From positions 2,355,001 through 2,419,000 of the forward strand of contig CP060419.1 of assembly GCA_025232375.1 (NCBI GenBank): DNA of 64,000 bases, in the 5' to 3' direction. Origin of the DNA: Pseudoxanthomonas sp. NC8. Lineage in GTDB: Bacteria; Pseudomonadota; Gammaproteobacteria; Xanthomonadales; Xanthomonadaceae. The notes under the pieces are model-generated. The model saw only the letters and a program-made list of their open reading frames with translations. It made no database searches and was not told the DNA's origin. The first letter of the stretch is position 1. Each line of letters opens with the position of its first letter. Below are positions 53,155 through 62,957 of the stretch, piece after piece. The position numbers were made by a program, and so were the translations under genes.

Positions 53155-54542
53155 TCATTTGCCCAGCTGCGCGGCCGTCTCCTCCAGCGCTTTCCACGCC
53201 TTGTCGAACAGCTCGTCCACCTGCCCCGGCTGAGCACCAGCGGCGGCGACAGCAGCATCGAATCCCAGGTGGCGCGCAGGATCAGCCCGTGGCGCAGGGC
53301 GATGTCGCGGCACAGCGCACCGACCTTGCCGCGCTCCTCGAAGAACGCGCGCCGGCCCTTGTCCGGCACCAGCTCCAGCGCGCCCATCAGCCCGGCAATG
53401 CGTGCCTTACCGACTAAGGCGGTGTTCGCCCAGTTCGGCCCAGCGCTGCGCCAGGTACGGGGCGATGTCGTCGCGGGCGTGCTCGACGATGCGCTCGTCC
53501 TGCAGGATCCGCAGGTTCTCCAGCGCCACCGCCGCGCACACCGGATGACCGGAATAGGTGGCTCCGTGCGCCAGCTCGCCGCCGTGGTCCTTGAGCACGC
53601 CGGCGACGCGGTCGCTGAACATGGCCGCGCCCAGCGGATGTAGCCGGAGGTGATGCCCTTGGCGATGGTCATCACGTCCGGCCGGAAGCCGAAGTACTGC
53701 GAGCCGAACCATTCGCCGGTGCGGCCGAAGCCGCAGATCACCTCGTCCGCCACCAGCAGCACGTCGTACTTGCGGCAGATCCGCTCGATCTCCGGCCAGT
53801 AGGTCATCGGCGGGATGTGGACGCCGATCGCGCCCATGATCGGCTCGCCGATGAAGGCGGCGACCCGCTCCGGCCCCAGTTCCAGGATCTTCTCCTCCAG
53901 CCGGCGCGCCGCGACCAGGCCGTACTCGTCCTCCGACAGGTCGCCGCCATCGGCGAACCAGAACGGCGGATCGACGTGGTGGATGTCCGGGATCGGCAGA
54001 CCGCCCTGCTTGTGCATGCCCTTCATGCCGCCGAGGCTGGCACCGGCCACGGTGGTGCCGTGGTAGCCGTCGTGGCGGCCGATGAAGATGTTCCTGCGTG
54101 GCTGGTCCTGCACCGCCCAGAAGTGGCGGACCAGGCGCAGGATGGTGTCGTTGGCCTCCGAGCCGGAATTGACGAAGAAGGCGTGGTTGATGTCGCCCGG
54201 CGCCAGTTCGGCCAGCTTCGCCGCCAGGTGGATGGTCGGTTCGGTGGTGCACTGGAAGAAGCTGTTGTAGTAGGCCAGCTGGGTCATCTGCTTCGACGCG
54301 GCCTCGCCCAGCTCGCGGCGGCCATAGCCGATGTTCACGCACCACAGCCCGGCGAAGGCATCCAGCAGCTTGTTGCCCTCCGCGTCCCAGACGTAGCAGC
54401 CCTCGCCGCGGGTGAGCACGCGGGTACCCTTCTTCGCCAGCGCCGCATTGTCGTTGAACGGGTGCAGGTGGTGGGCGGCGTCGAGGCGCTGCAGTTCGCG
54501 CAGGTCCGTGGCTTGCATGGATTGTCCGTCGGGTGGGGTCAT
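53155..54542 (-). CDS. spuC: SpuC-type putrescine-pyruvate aminotransferase, frameshifted
   Basis: A class III PLP aminotransferase of about 462 residues. It matches SpuC of Pseudomonas by eye over its length: HHLHPFNDNAALAKKGTRVL, GLWCVNIGYGRRELGEAA, FFVNSGSEANDTILRLVRHF, DEVICGFGRTGEWFGSQYFG and the PLP Lys in TIAKGITSGYI. SpuC transfers the amino group of putrescine (or gamma-aminobutyraldehyde partners) to pyruvate. Breaks at about 53640 (ATCCGCTGGG for ATCCCGCTGGG), 53410 (GCCTTAGTCGGTAAGG for GCCTGGTCGG..AAGG) and 53232. The ATG at 54542 overlaps the upstream ligase stop by ATGA; a downstream Met at MQATDLREL is an alternative. Confidence 0.88.
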
Positions 54543-55928
54543 ACGTTCAGCAGCAGGAACTCGCGCTCCCACGAGCTGATCACGCGGAAGAAGGTCTCGT
54601 ATTCCTTGCGCTTGACCGAGATGTAGGCGCGCACGAAGCGCGGCCCGAGCATCTCCTGCAGCTCGGCGCAGCCCTCCAGCCCGTCCAGCGCCTTGGTTGA
54701 GCGAGCGCGGCAGGGCGAAGCCGGCGTCCTGCGCGCTCAGCGCCATCGCCGGCATCGGCTTGAGCTTTTCGCGGATGCCGAGCAGGCCGCAGGCTGGGTC
54801 CCGGCCATGGTAAGGTACGGATTGGCGTCGGAGCCGGCGAAGCGGCTTTCCACGCGGGTGTTCTCGGGCGTGTCCATCGGCACGCGCAGGCCGCAGGTGC
54901 GGTTGTCGTAGCCCCAGTGCACGTTGATCGGCGCCCGCCTGGCCCAGCGCCAGGCGCCGGTAGGAATTGACGTTCGGGGCGAAGAACGCCATCGCCATCG
55001 GCACGTACTTCTGCAGGCCGCCAGGTACTGCATGAACATCGTGCTGGAGTCGCCGGCCTTCCTGCCGGCGAACACGTTCGCCCCGGTCTTCACGTTCATA
55101 AGGCTCTGGTGGATGTGCATGGCGCTGCCGGGCTCGTTCTCCATCGGCTTGGTAAGGAAGGTGGCGTACACGCCGTGGCGCAGCGCCGCCTCGCGCATGG
55201 TGCGCTTGAACAGGAACACCTTGGTCGGCACGCGAGAGCGCGTCGGAATGGGTGAAGTTGACCTCCAGCTGGGCCGCGCCGGACTCGTGGATCAGCGTAT
55301 CCACGTCCAGCTCCATCGCCTCGCAGTAGTCGTACATCAGGTCCAGGATCGGGTCGAACTCGTTGACCGCATCGATCGAGTACGACTGCCGCGCCGTCTC
55401 CGGCCGTCCGTTGCGGCCGGCCGGCGGCAGCAGCGGGAAATCCGGGTCGGTGTTCTTCTGCACCAGGAAGAATTCGAGTTCGGGCGCCACCACCGGCTGC
55501 AGGCCCAGTTCCTCGTAGGCGGCCAGCACCCGGCGCAGCACGTTGCGCGGGGCCAGTTCGTGCGGCTGCCCGTCCTTGGTCTGGCAGTCGTGGATGATCT
55601 GCGCGGTCGGGTCGGTCGCCCACGGCACCATCCGCACCGTGTCCGGGTCCGGCCGCAGCAGCATGTCCGAGTCCGACGGCGAGGTCAGCTCGTAGTAGTC
55701 GTCCGGATAGTCGCCGGTGACGGTGGTGGCGATGATGCCCTCGGGCAGGCGCGTGCCGTAGTCGTGGCTGAACTTGTCGGCCGGGATGATCTTGCCGCGC
55801 GCATTGCCGGTGATGTCCGGGATAAAGCACTCGACCTCGGTGATGTGCCGCTCCTTCAGCCAGCGCCGCAGCGAGCTCTCCTGCTGCTGCGCGGTGGCGG
55901 GCTTGCGGCGGTTCGGGCGGGTGCTCAT
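54539..55928 (-). CDS. puuA: PuuA-like gamma-glutamylpolyamine synthetase 1, frameshifted
   Basis: A glutamine-synthetase-fold ligase of about 463 residues. The start MSTRPNRRKPATAQQQESSL leads to ECFIPDITGNARGKIIPADK, then PELEFFLVQKNTDPDFPLLP, ESGAAQLEVNF with metal-binding Glu, GSAMHIHQSLMN with the metal His, and the ATP-side DNRTCGLRVPMDTPENTRVE. The late Tyr of the adenylylation loop of GlnA is not evident. PuuA joins glutamate to putrescine. It is flanked by puuD and spuC through ATGA overlaps. Breaks at about 55245, 55025, 54940, 54795 and 54700. Spermidine or another amine is an alternative substrate. Confidence 0.85.
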
Positions 55929-56711
55929 GCGTGTTCCGTAAGGCTTGCTCGGGGCGTGGCCGCGCGCCGCGCCGCGTAGGCACGGCAGGCGTCGCCGAAG
56001 GCGTGGAAGATGCCGAGGTAGAACGGATTGCGCGTGACCTGCCATTCCGGGTGCCACTGCACGCCGAGCAGGAAACCACCGCCGTCGCGGCGGAACGCCT
56101 CGATCGCCCCGTCCGGCGCGATCGCCTCGACCACCAGCCCGTCGCCGAGCCGGGCCACGCCCTTACCGTGCAGCGAATTGACCCGCACCCGGGCGCCCGC
56201 CGCGATCGACGCCAGCAGCCCGCCCTCGGTAAGGCGGATCTCGTGCGATGGCGCGTACTGCACCTCGAGCGGGTCGTCCGGATTCTCGCGATGGTCGGCA
56301 AAGCCGGTGGCCTCGTGCAGCTTCTGGAACAGGCTGCCGCCGAAGGCGACGTTGACCTCCTGGAAGCCCCGGCAGATCGCCAGCACCGGCAGGCCTGGGG
56401 CGATGGCGCGCGGGATCAGCGCCAGCGTGGTGGCATCGCGCACCGGGTCGTGCAGGTTGCCCTCGTAGCTGGGCTCGTCGGTGTAGTGGTGCGGCTCGAT
56501 GTTGCTGGTCGCGCCGGTCAGCAGCAGCCCGTCCAGGCTGGCCCAGCCAGTCGTCGACCGCGAGCGGGGGTTGCAGGGTCGGCAGCAGTACCGGGGTGGC
56601 GCCGGCCCCGTCGACCACCGCGCGCACGTACTTCTCTCCGACCGCGAGGAACGGATGCGGGCCGATCTGTTTGCGGTCGGTGGGCAGGCCGACCAGGGGC
56701 GGCAGGGCCAT
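55925..56711 (-). CDS. puuD: PuuD-like gamma-glutamyl-GABA hydrolase, one frameshift
   Basis: A class I glutamine-amidotransferase-like hydrolase of about 262 residues that releases GABA from gamma-glutamyl-GABA. It starts MALPPLVGLPTDRKQIG and has GLLLTGATSNIEPHHY, the nucleophile Cys in PVLAICRGFQEVNVAFGGSL, and the His-Glu pair in GVQWHPEWQV. The break is at about 56545, after VDDWLGQP. Its stop overlaps the PuuA-like start by ATGA. It is the first gene of the minus-strand polyamine operon and is divergent from the second ligase. Confidence 0.9.
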
Positions 56712-56900
56712 GCGCGGAGGGTTCCGGTGGCGTTCCGGCAACTTACCCCGGCCGTTTTATTTTTACAACACGAAGCCCGCCGCGAGGCGCCATGCCCCAG
56801 TCTGGTGCACAAAATCACCCCGATTGCGGGCCGTGCCGTTGAGTATTCTTGACGACATCCGCCCTGCTACTCTCCCCAGCGCACCTGTCGAGGCCATCCG
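56712..56900. promoter_or_regulatory. Divergent promoter region of the polyamine island, with candidate operator
   Basis: This 189-base gap lies between puuD (minus) and the second ligase (plus) and must hold both promoters. An AT-rich tract (GTTTTATTTTTACAAC) at about 56753-56770 could serve the minus-strand promoter. TTGACG near 56847 followed by TACTCT is a possible plus-strand promoter, though its spacing is short. GGTGCACAAAATCACC (56804-56819) is an imperfect palindrome and a candidate operator. No regulator gene is present in the island. Confidence 0.4.
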
Positions 56901-58287
56901 ATGAACCGCGAACCTGCCCCGTCCGCGCTGCCGCCCGAGGACCTTGGCCACCCTGCATGCCCTGCCCGGCCACGGCGACGCCCACGTGGACCTGCTGCTG
57001 CCCGACTGCAACGGCGTGCTGCGCGGCAAGCGCGTCACCGTCGAGGCGCTGGAGAAGGTCTACGCCGGCGGTGTGTGCCTGCCGATGTCGCTGGTCGCCG
57101 CCGACATCACCGGCAACACGGTCGAGGAAACCGGCCTGGGCTACGACATCGGCGACGAGGACCGGATCTGCCGGCCGATCCCCGGCAGCCTGCGCCCGGT
57201 GCCGTGGTCACCACGCCCGGCGCTGCAGCTGCTGCTGGCGATGGAGGACGGCGCCGGCGGCTGGTTCGAGGCACATCCGCGCCGGGTGCTGGAGCGCGTG
57301 CTCGCCCGCTACCACGCGCTGCAGCTGACGCCCGTGGTCGCGGTGGAGCTGGAGTTCTACCTGTTCGACCGCCTGGCCGATGCCGACGGGCGGCCACAGC
57401 CCACGCTCAACGCCAGCGACGGCGCACGCAACGCCAGCACCCAGGTCTATTCGATCGACGACCTCGACGAGAACGCCGGCTTCATCGACGCCGTCGCCCG
57501 GGCCTGCCGCGCGCAGCGGATCCCGGCCGACACCGCGGTGGCCGAATACGCGCCGGGCCAGTTCGAGATCAACCTCAAGCACCGCGCCGACGCGGTCGCC
57601 GCCTGCGACGACGCGATCCTGCTCAAGCGCGCGATCAAGGCGATCGCCCAGCAGCAGGGTGCGATGGCCAGCTTCATGGCCAAGCCGCTGGCCGGCCAGG
57701 CCGGCAGCGGCCTGCACCTGCACGCCAGCGTGCTCGATGGCGACGGCCGCAACATCTTCGCCGGCACGCAGGAGGCACCGGCCGACGCCCTGCGCCACGC
57801 CGTCGGCGGGCTGCAGGCCAGCGCGCGCGACAACCTGCTGCTGTTCGCCCCGCACGCCAACAGCTACCGGCGTTTCGTCGCCAACGCCTTCGTCCCGCTC
57901 AACGACAGCTGGGGCTTCAACAACCGCACCGTGGCCATGCGCATCCCGCACAGCGACGCGGAAAATACCCGCATCGAGCACCGCATCGCCGGCGCCGACG
58001 CCAACCCGTACCTGGTCGCCGCCGCGGTGCTGGCCGGCATGCTCGACGGCATCGAACAGCAGCTCGAGCCCGGCGCGCCGGTGACCGGGAATGCCTATGA
58101 GCAGTTCCCGGTGCGGACCCCGCACTGGCGCCAGACAATAGACGACTTCCTCGGCAGCGCATTCGCCGCACGCTGGTACGGCGAGGCGTTCCGCCACATC
58201 TACGGCCAGCAGAAGCTCAAGGAGATGCACGACTTCCACGCGCAGGTCCCCGACCTCGACTACGCCTAGTACCTGCGCACGGTGTGA
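56901..58287 (+). CDS. PuuA-like gamma-glutamylpolyamine synthetase 2, frameshift and in-frame amber
   Basis: A second glutamine-synthetase-like ligase of about 462 residues, distinct from the one at 54539. It has HVDLLLPDCNGVLRGKRV, VVAVELEFYLFDRLADAD, AEYAPGQFEINLKH, GSGLHLHASVLDGDGRNIF and NNRTVAMRIPHSDAENTRIE. At about 56942 ACCTTGGCC carries an extra T for ACCTGGCC. At 58267-58269 the frame hits TAG in GCCTAGTAC; GCCTGGTAC gives DYAWYLRTV, the usual C-terminus of PuuA-like ligases, ending at 58287. It likely glutamylates a polyamine before oxidation by PuuB. The true stop overlaps the next gene (GTGA). Confidence 0.88.
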
Positions 58288-59587
58288 GCGCGACCATGGC
58301 TGCTGCGCCGGCTTCCGCCTATCCGCCCAGCTGGTACGCCGCCAGCGCCACGCCGTTGCCGGAGCAGCCGGTGCTGCAGGGCACGCTGGAAGACGTCGAC
58401 GTCTGCATCCTCGGCGCCGGCTATACCGGCCTGTCGGCGGCGCTGGAACTGGCCGAGGCCGGCTACCGGGTGGTGGTGCTGGAGGCGCAGCGCGTCGGCT
58501 GGGGCGCCTCGGGCCGCAACGGCGGTAAGGCCATCGTCGGCTACGGCTGCGAACAGTCGACCTGGAAAACCTGCTCGGCCACGATGCCGCGCGGGCGCTG
58601 TTCGACCTCTCGCGCGAAGGCATCGACCTGCTGCGCGCGCGCATCGCCCGCCACGGCATCGCCTGCGACTGGCGCGACGGCCACGCCCACGTGCCGATCA
58701 AGCCGCGCCAGGAACGCGACCTGCGCGCCGGCATCGTCGAGATGGCCGAGCGCTACGACTATCCGCTGCAGTGGTGGGACCGGCGCCGCCTGCGCGACGA
58801 ACTGGCAAGCGACCGCTACCTCGGCGCCGTGTATGACGGCGCCAGCGGCCACCTGCATCCGCTCGAGTACGCCTTCGGCCTGGCCCGTGCGGCGCTGGCG
58901 GCGGGCGTGCGCATTTTCGAGCACTCGCGCGTGGTCGAGCTGGTCCGCGGCGCGAAACCGCGGCTGCGCACCGCGTGCGGCGAGGTCGTCGCCGACTTCG
59001 CGGTGATCGCCGGCAACGCCTGGCTGCGCGGCATCGCCCCGGAACTCGAATCACGGATCATGCCGGTGGGCACCTATATCGCCGCCACCGCTCCGCTCGG
59101 ACCCGGGCGCGCGGGCGCGCTGATCCGCAACGACATGGCCGTGGCCGACGTGAACTGGGCGCTGGACTACTTCCGCCTCAGCCGCGACCACCGCCTGCTG
59201 TTCGGCGGCCGCGCCAGCTATTCGAGCTACCCGCCGCCGAACCTGCGCGCGGTAATGCGCCGGCGCATCCATGCGGTGTTCCCGCAGCTGGACGACCTGC
59301 CGATCGAATACCTGTGGGGCGGCTACGTCGACATCTCGCGCAACCGCGCCCCGCACTGGGGCCGGCTCGCGCCCAACATCTATTTCGCCCGGGGCTTCTC
59401 CGGGCATGGCGTGGCCAGCACCGGCCTTGGCCGGCCGGCTGCTCGCCGAGGCGATCAGGGGGCAGTCCGCGCGGCTGGACCTGTTCGCGAAGATCCCGCA
59501 TGCCACCTTCCTGGCGGCCGCGCCCTGCGCACCCCGCTGCTGGTGCTGGCCATGGCCTGGTACCGGCTCCGCGACGCGTTGTGGTGA
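58284..59587 (+). CDS. puuB: PuuB-like gamma-glutamylputrescine oxidase, frameshifted
   Basis: A FAD-dependent amine oxidase (DAO family) of about 434 residues. It has the dinucleotide motif CILGAGYTGLSAALELAEAG, VGWGASGRNGGKAIVGYGCE after it, and a C-terminal part ending in ARGFSGHGVASTGLAGRL. PuuB oxidises the gamma-glutamyl-polyamine to the aldehyde with release of ammonia and hydrogen peroxide. Breaks at about 58560, 59430 (GGCCTTGGCCGG for GGCCTGGCCGG) and 59520. The GTG start overlaps the previous gene's restored stop; ATG at 58296 is an alternative. No aldehyde dehydrogenase follows, so the Sad-type enzyme at 46196 or one elsewhere must act next. Confidence 0.88.
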
Positions 59588-59704
59588 CCGGCGGCGAGGG
59601 CGGGGGAAGAAAGGCGTAGCCGCCTCCCCTAAAGTTCATTCCTGCCGCGCCGCTACCGCACATGACGGAATGCACGAACCGCTGCGATGCACGCGCTGCC
59701 ACTG

Positions 59705-60973
59705 ATGACCGAGTCTTCTCCCCTGCCGCAGCGGGTGCTGCTGGTGGAGAACTCCCGCGCCTACACCCAGGTGGTGGCCCAGGCGATCGAACAGCAGCTG
59801 GAACTGCCGGTCACCGTCGCTGCGACCCTGGCCGAAGCGCGCGCCGCACTCGAGCGCCATGACGACTGGTTCATGGTCCTCACCGGCGCAATCCTGGCCG
59901 ATGGCGACCGCGACACCGTGGTCGACTTCTTCCTGCGCCGCGGCCTGCCCACGGTGGTGGTCAGTGGCATGTACGACGAAGACCTGCGCGAGCGCATGCT
60001 GCGCCGGCAGATCATCGACTTCGTGCTCAAGAACACCCCGGCAACCTCGACTACATCGTCTGGCTGGTGCAGCGCCTGGAGCGCAACCGGCGGATCTCGG
60101 CGCTGGTGGTGGACGACTCGGCGGCGGCGCGCATGCACGCCTCCTCGCTGCTGGAGCTGTACGGCTACCGCGTGATACAGGCCGAGGGCGGCGAAGCGGC
60201 GCTGGCCGCGATCGAGGCAGATCCGACCATCCGCCTGGCCGTGGTGGATGGGAGATGCCGCTCATGCAGGGCATCGAACTGACCCGCCGGTTGCGCGCCG
60301 TGCGCACGCGTGACCGGGTCGCGGTGATCGGCGTGTCCGGGCGCGACGATCCGGACCTTGGTCGCGCAGTTCCTCAAGAACGGCGCCAACGACTTCCTGC
60401 GCAAGCCATATTCACGCGAGGAATTCTTCTGCCGGGTCTCGCAGAATGTCGACCAGCTCGAGCTGATCGGCAGCCTGCAGGACCTGGCTACCCGCGACTT
60501 CCTTACCGGCCTGCCCAACCGCCGGCATTTCCTCGAGCAGGCCGAGCGCCTGGTACCGAAGATGCGCATCTCGGGCGAGCCGCTGGCGCTGGCGATGCTG
60601 GACATCGACCACTTCAAGCACATCAACGACTGCTGGGGCCACGAGACCGGCGACCACGCGCTGCGCGCGGTGGCCAGGCCGTATCCGGCCATGCCCGCCG
60701 CCACGATAAGGTCGCGCGCTTCGGCGGCGAGGAATTCTGCATGCTGGTCTCCGGTATGGACGACTCCGGCCCAGGGATCTATTTCGACGGCCTGCGCCGC
60801 CGCATCGAGGAACTGCGCGTGCCCGTGCGCGGCGGCGAACTGCAGATGACCGTCAGCATCGGCGTGTGCCCGGCCAGTCCGGGGACGACCTGCACCGCCT
60901 GCTGGCCGATGCCGACCGCCGCCTGTACCTGGCCAAGGCCGGCGGCCGCAACCAGGTGATCGCCGCCGGCTGA
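59705..60973 (+). CDS. Two-receiver GGDEF diguanylate cyclase, frameshifted
   Basis: A response regulator of about 422 residues with two receiver domains and a GGDEF domain. Receiver 1 (VLLVENSRAYTQVVAQAIEQ) has LTGAILADG where the phosphoacceptor Asp should be, so it is probably not phosphorylated. Receiver 2 has VVDDSAAARMHASSL, an Asp in LAVVD and Lys in FLRKPYSREEFF. The GGDEF domain has LTGLPNRRHFLEQ, DIDHFKHINDCWGHETGD, an inhibitory-site RRHD and the active loop RFGGEEF. It should make cyclic di-GMP. Breaks at about 60045, 60252, 60358 (GACCTTGGTC for GACCTGGTC), 60700 and 60885. An upstream ATG at 59687 is possible. Confidence 0.85.
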
Positions 60974-61031
60974 CGCCGCCGGCCGCGGCGGCAGGCAGGC
61001 GCGGGCTCGCCGTCGCCGGCACCGGTTGGCA

Positions 61032-61045
61032 TTGATCGCGATCAA
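61032..61045 (+). promoter_or_regulatory. FNR/ANR-type box upstream of the hemerythrin gene
   Basis: TTGATCGCGATCAA is a perfect match to the FNR consensus TTGATNNNNATCAA. Its centre (61038.5) lies 41-42 bases before a start point expected about seven bases after TAGCCT (61068-61073), which is a plausible -10. This is the class II position for activation, so oxygen-limited induction of the following gene is predicted. Confidence 0.65.
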
Positions 61046-61103
61046 GGCCACTGCCGGCGCCGCCCACTAGCCTGCACGCACCCCCGCATCCAGGTGCGCC
61101 CGC

Positions 61104-61583
61104 ATGGCTCTGCTGCACTGGCAGGACAACCTCGACACCGGCATCGAGGTGATCGACGACCAGCACCGTCGCATCGTCTCGATGATCAACCAGCTGCACT
61201 AAGGCTGGGGCGGCGCCTCTGCGCTGCTGGTGGCCGACGTGATCGACGAACTGGTCGACTACACCCTCTCCCACTTCGCCTTCGAGGAGGAGCTGATGGA
61301 AGAAGCCGGCTACCCGTTCTGCGCCGCGCACAAGCGGGTGCACGAGGTGTTCACCAAGCGGGTATCCGAGTACCGGATGCGCTTCCAGGCCGGCGAGGAC
61401 GTCGTCGACGAGCTCAAGAGCATGCTCTCGCGCTGGCTGTTCAACCACATCCGCAACGACGACAAAGCCTATTCGATGCAGGTGCGCCAGCACCTGGACC
61501 GGTTCGCCCGCGAACACCAGCAGGGCGGCTGGCTCACGCGCACGGTGATGCGCCTGTTCCGCCAGGCGCCGGTTCGGCCGTAG
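61104..61583 (+). CDS. Bacteriohemerythrin, in-frame stop
   Basis: A single-domain hemerythrin of about 159 residues that binds oxygen at a di-iron site. Iron ligands appear in order: the N-terminal [43 protein letters not shown] and FNHIRNDD. After INQLH the frame meets TAA at 61200-61202 in CACTAAGGC; downstream sequence continues in the same frame, and the TAAGG is the typical misread form of CCAGG. The true residues there are unknown. A C-terminal tail rich in Arg follows. The FNR-type box upstream and the low-oxygen theme fit an oxygen-scavenging or oxygen-sensing role near the cyclic-di-GMP gene. Confidence 0.85.
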
Positions 61584-61697
61584 GCACCGCTCCCGACGCC
61601 GGCTCGGGCGATCCGGCACGGCGTCCGCACCGCCACGCGGCAGGCTCCGGCCGCCTGCCCCGCCATCGCAGGACCGCAGCGGCCTGCGTCGCGCCGC

Positions 61698-62957
61698 TCA
61701 TTCGCCGGGGTTTTCCCGCACCAGCAGCAGCGCCAGCAGGGTCAGCGCGGCCATCGCGCTCATGTAGGCGCCGACCGCGCCGACGCCGTGGCTGCCGGTA
61801 AGGCTGGGTGGCGATGTACGGCGCCGGCGAGGCGCCGAGGATGCCGGCGAGGTTGAACGCCAGCGAGGCACCGGTATAGCGCACCGGGGTTGGGAACATC
61901 TCGGTAAGGATCGTGCCGCACGGCCCGTAGGTCAGGCCCATCAGGCCTGAGCCAGGCACAGGAACAGCAGCACCTGCCACGGGCTTCCGGCGGCGAACAG
62001 CGGCTGGAACAGCGCACCGAAGGCGATGATCCCCAGCGTGGCTAGGATCATCGCCCGGCGCCGGCCGCTGCGGTCGGCGTATCGCGCCGACAGCGGGATG
62101 GTGACGGCGAAGCACAGCACGCCGGCCATCTGCAGCAGCAGGAATTCCTGGCGGCCGTAGCCCAGCTGCGAGGTACCCCAGCTGAGCGCGAACACGGTCA
62201 TCAGGTAGAACAGGACGAAGGTGGCCATCAGCGACAGGGTGCCGACCAGCAGCGTGCCCGGATGCTTGCGCAGCAGCGTGGCCATCGGCAGGCGCTCGCG
62301 CTCGTCGCGGTCCAGCGTGGCTGGAACGCGGGCGTCTCGGTGATCCGCAGCCGCACCCACAGCCCGACCAGCACCAGCGCGGCGCTGGCGATGAACGGGA
62401 TGCGCCAGCCCCATAGTAGGAACTGGGCCTCGTCCAGGAACTGCGTCAGCAGCAGGAAGATGCCGGTCGAGCACAGGAAGCCCAGCGGCGCGCCCAGCTG
62501 CGGGAACATGCCGTACCAGGCGCGCTTGCCGGGCGGCGCGTTCTCGGTGGCCAGCAGCACCGCGCCGCCCCACCCCCGCCCAGGCGGGCGCCTTACCGAA
62601 GCGGCACAGCGCCAGCAGCGCCGGCGCCAGCACCCCGACCTGCGCATGGGTCGGCAGCAGGCCGATCAGCACGGTCGAGATGCCCATGGTCAGCAGCGCC
62701 GCCACCAGGGTCGCCTTGCGCCCGACCCGGTCGCCGTAGTGGCCGAACAGGGCCGAACCCAGCGGCCGGGCGAAGAAGGCCAGGGCGAAGGTGGCCAGCG
62801 ACTGCAGGGTCGCCGCGGTCGGCTCGGACGCCGGGAAGAACAGGTGCGGGAACACCAGCACCGCCGCGGTGGCGTAGATGTAGAAATCGAAGAACTCGAT
62901 CGTCGTACCAATGAGGCTGGCGAACAGGATGCGGCGGGACGAAGCGGGTGCACTCAT
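61698..62957 (-). CDS. MHS-family major facilitator transporter, several frameshifts
   Basis: A 12-helix major facilitator of about 419 residues. The N-terminus has the metabolite:proton symporter signature SLIGTTIEFFDFYIYATAAV, then LFFPASEPTAATLQS and GHYGDRVGRKATLV with the conserved DRxGRK loop. The middle has WYGMFPQLGAPLGFLCSTG and the end GLMGLTYGPCGTILTEMFPT and VRYTGASLAFN. Relatives transport citrate, shikimate, dicarboxylates or proline betaine; the substrate here is not evident. Breaks at about 62570, 62330, 61950 and 61805. Its stop is about 114 bases from the convergent hemerythrin gene. Confidence 0.88.

Noticed and set aside
51933..56057. A 1374-codon open frame that seems to join the PuuA-like ligase, the aminotransferase and the PotF lipoprotein
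   Set aside because: It is produced by indels and chance reading; the three proteins have their own starts, motifs and ATGA overlaps, and parts of the frame are out-of-frame translations of the genes.
60412..60657. Minus-strand open frames opposite the GGDEF gene and opposite many other genes
   Set aside because: Their translations are low-complexity and mirror the strong third-position GC bias of the real genes; no motif or ribosome-binding site supports them.
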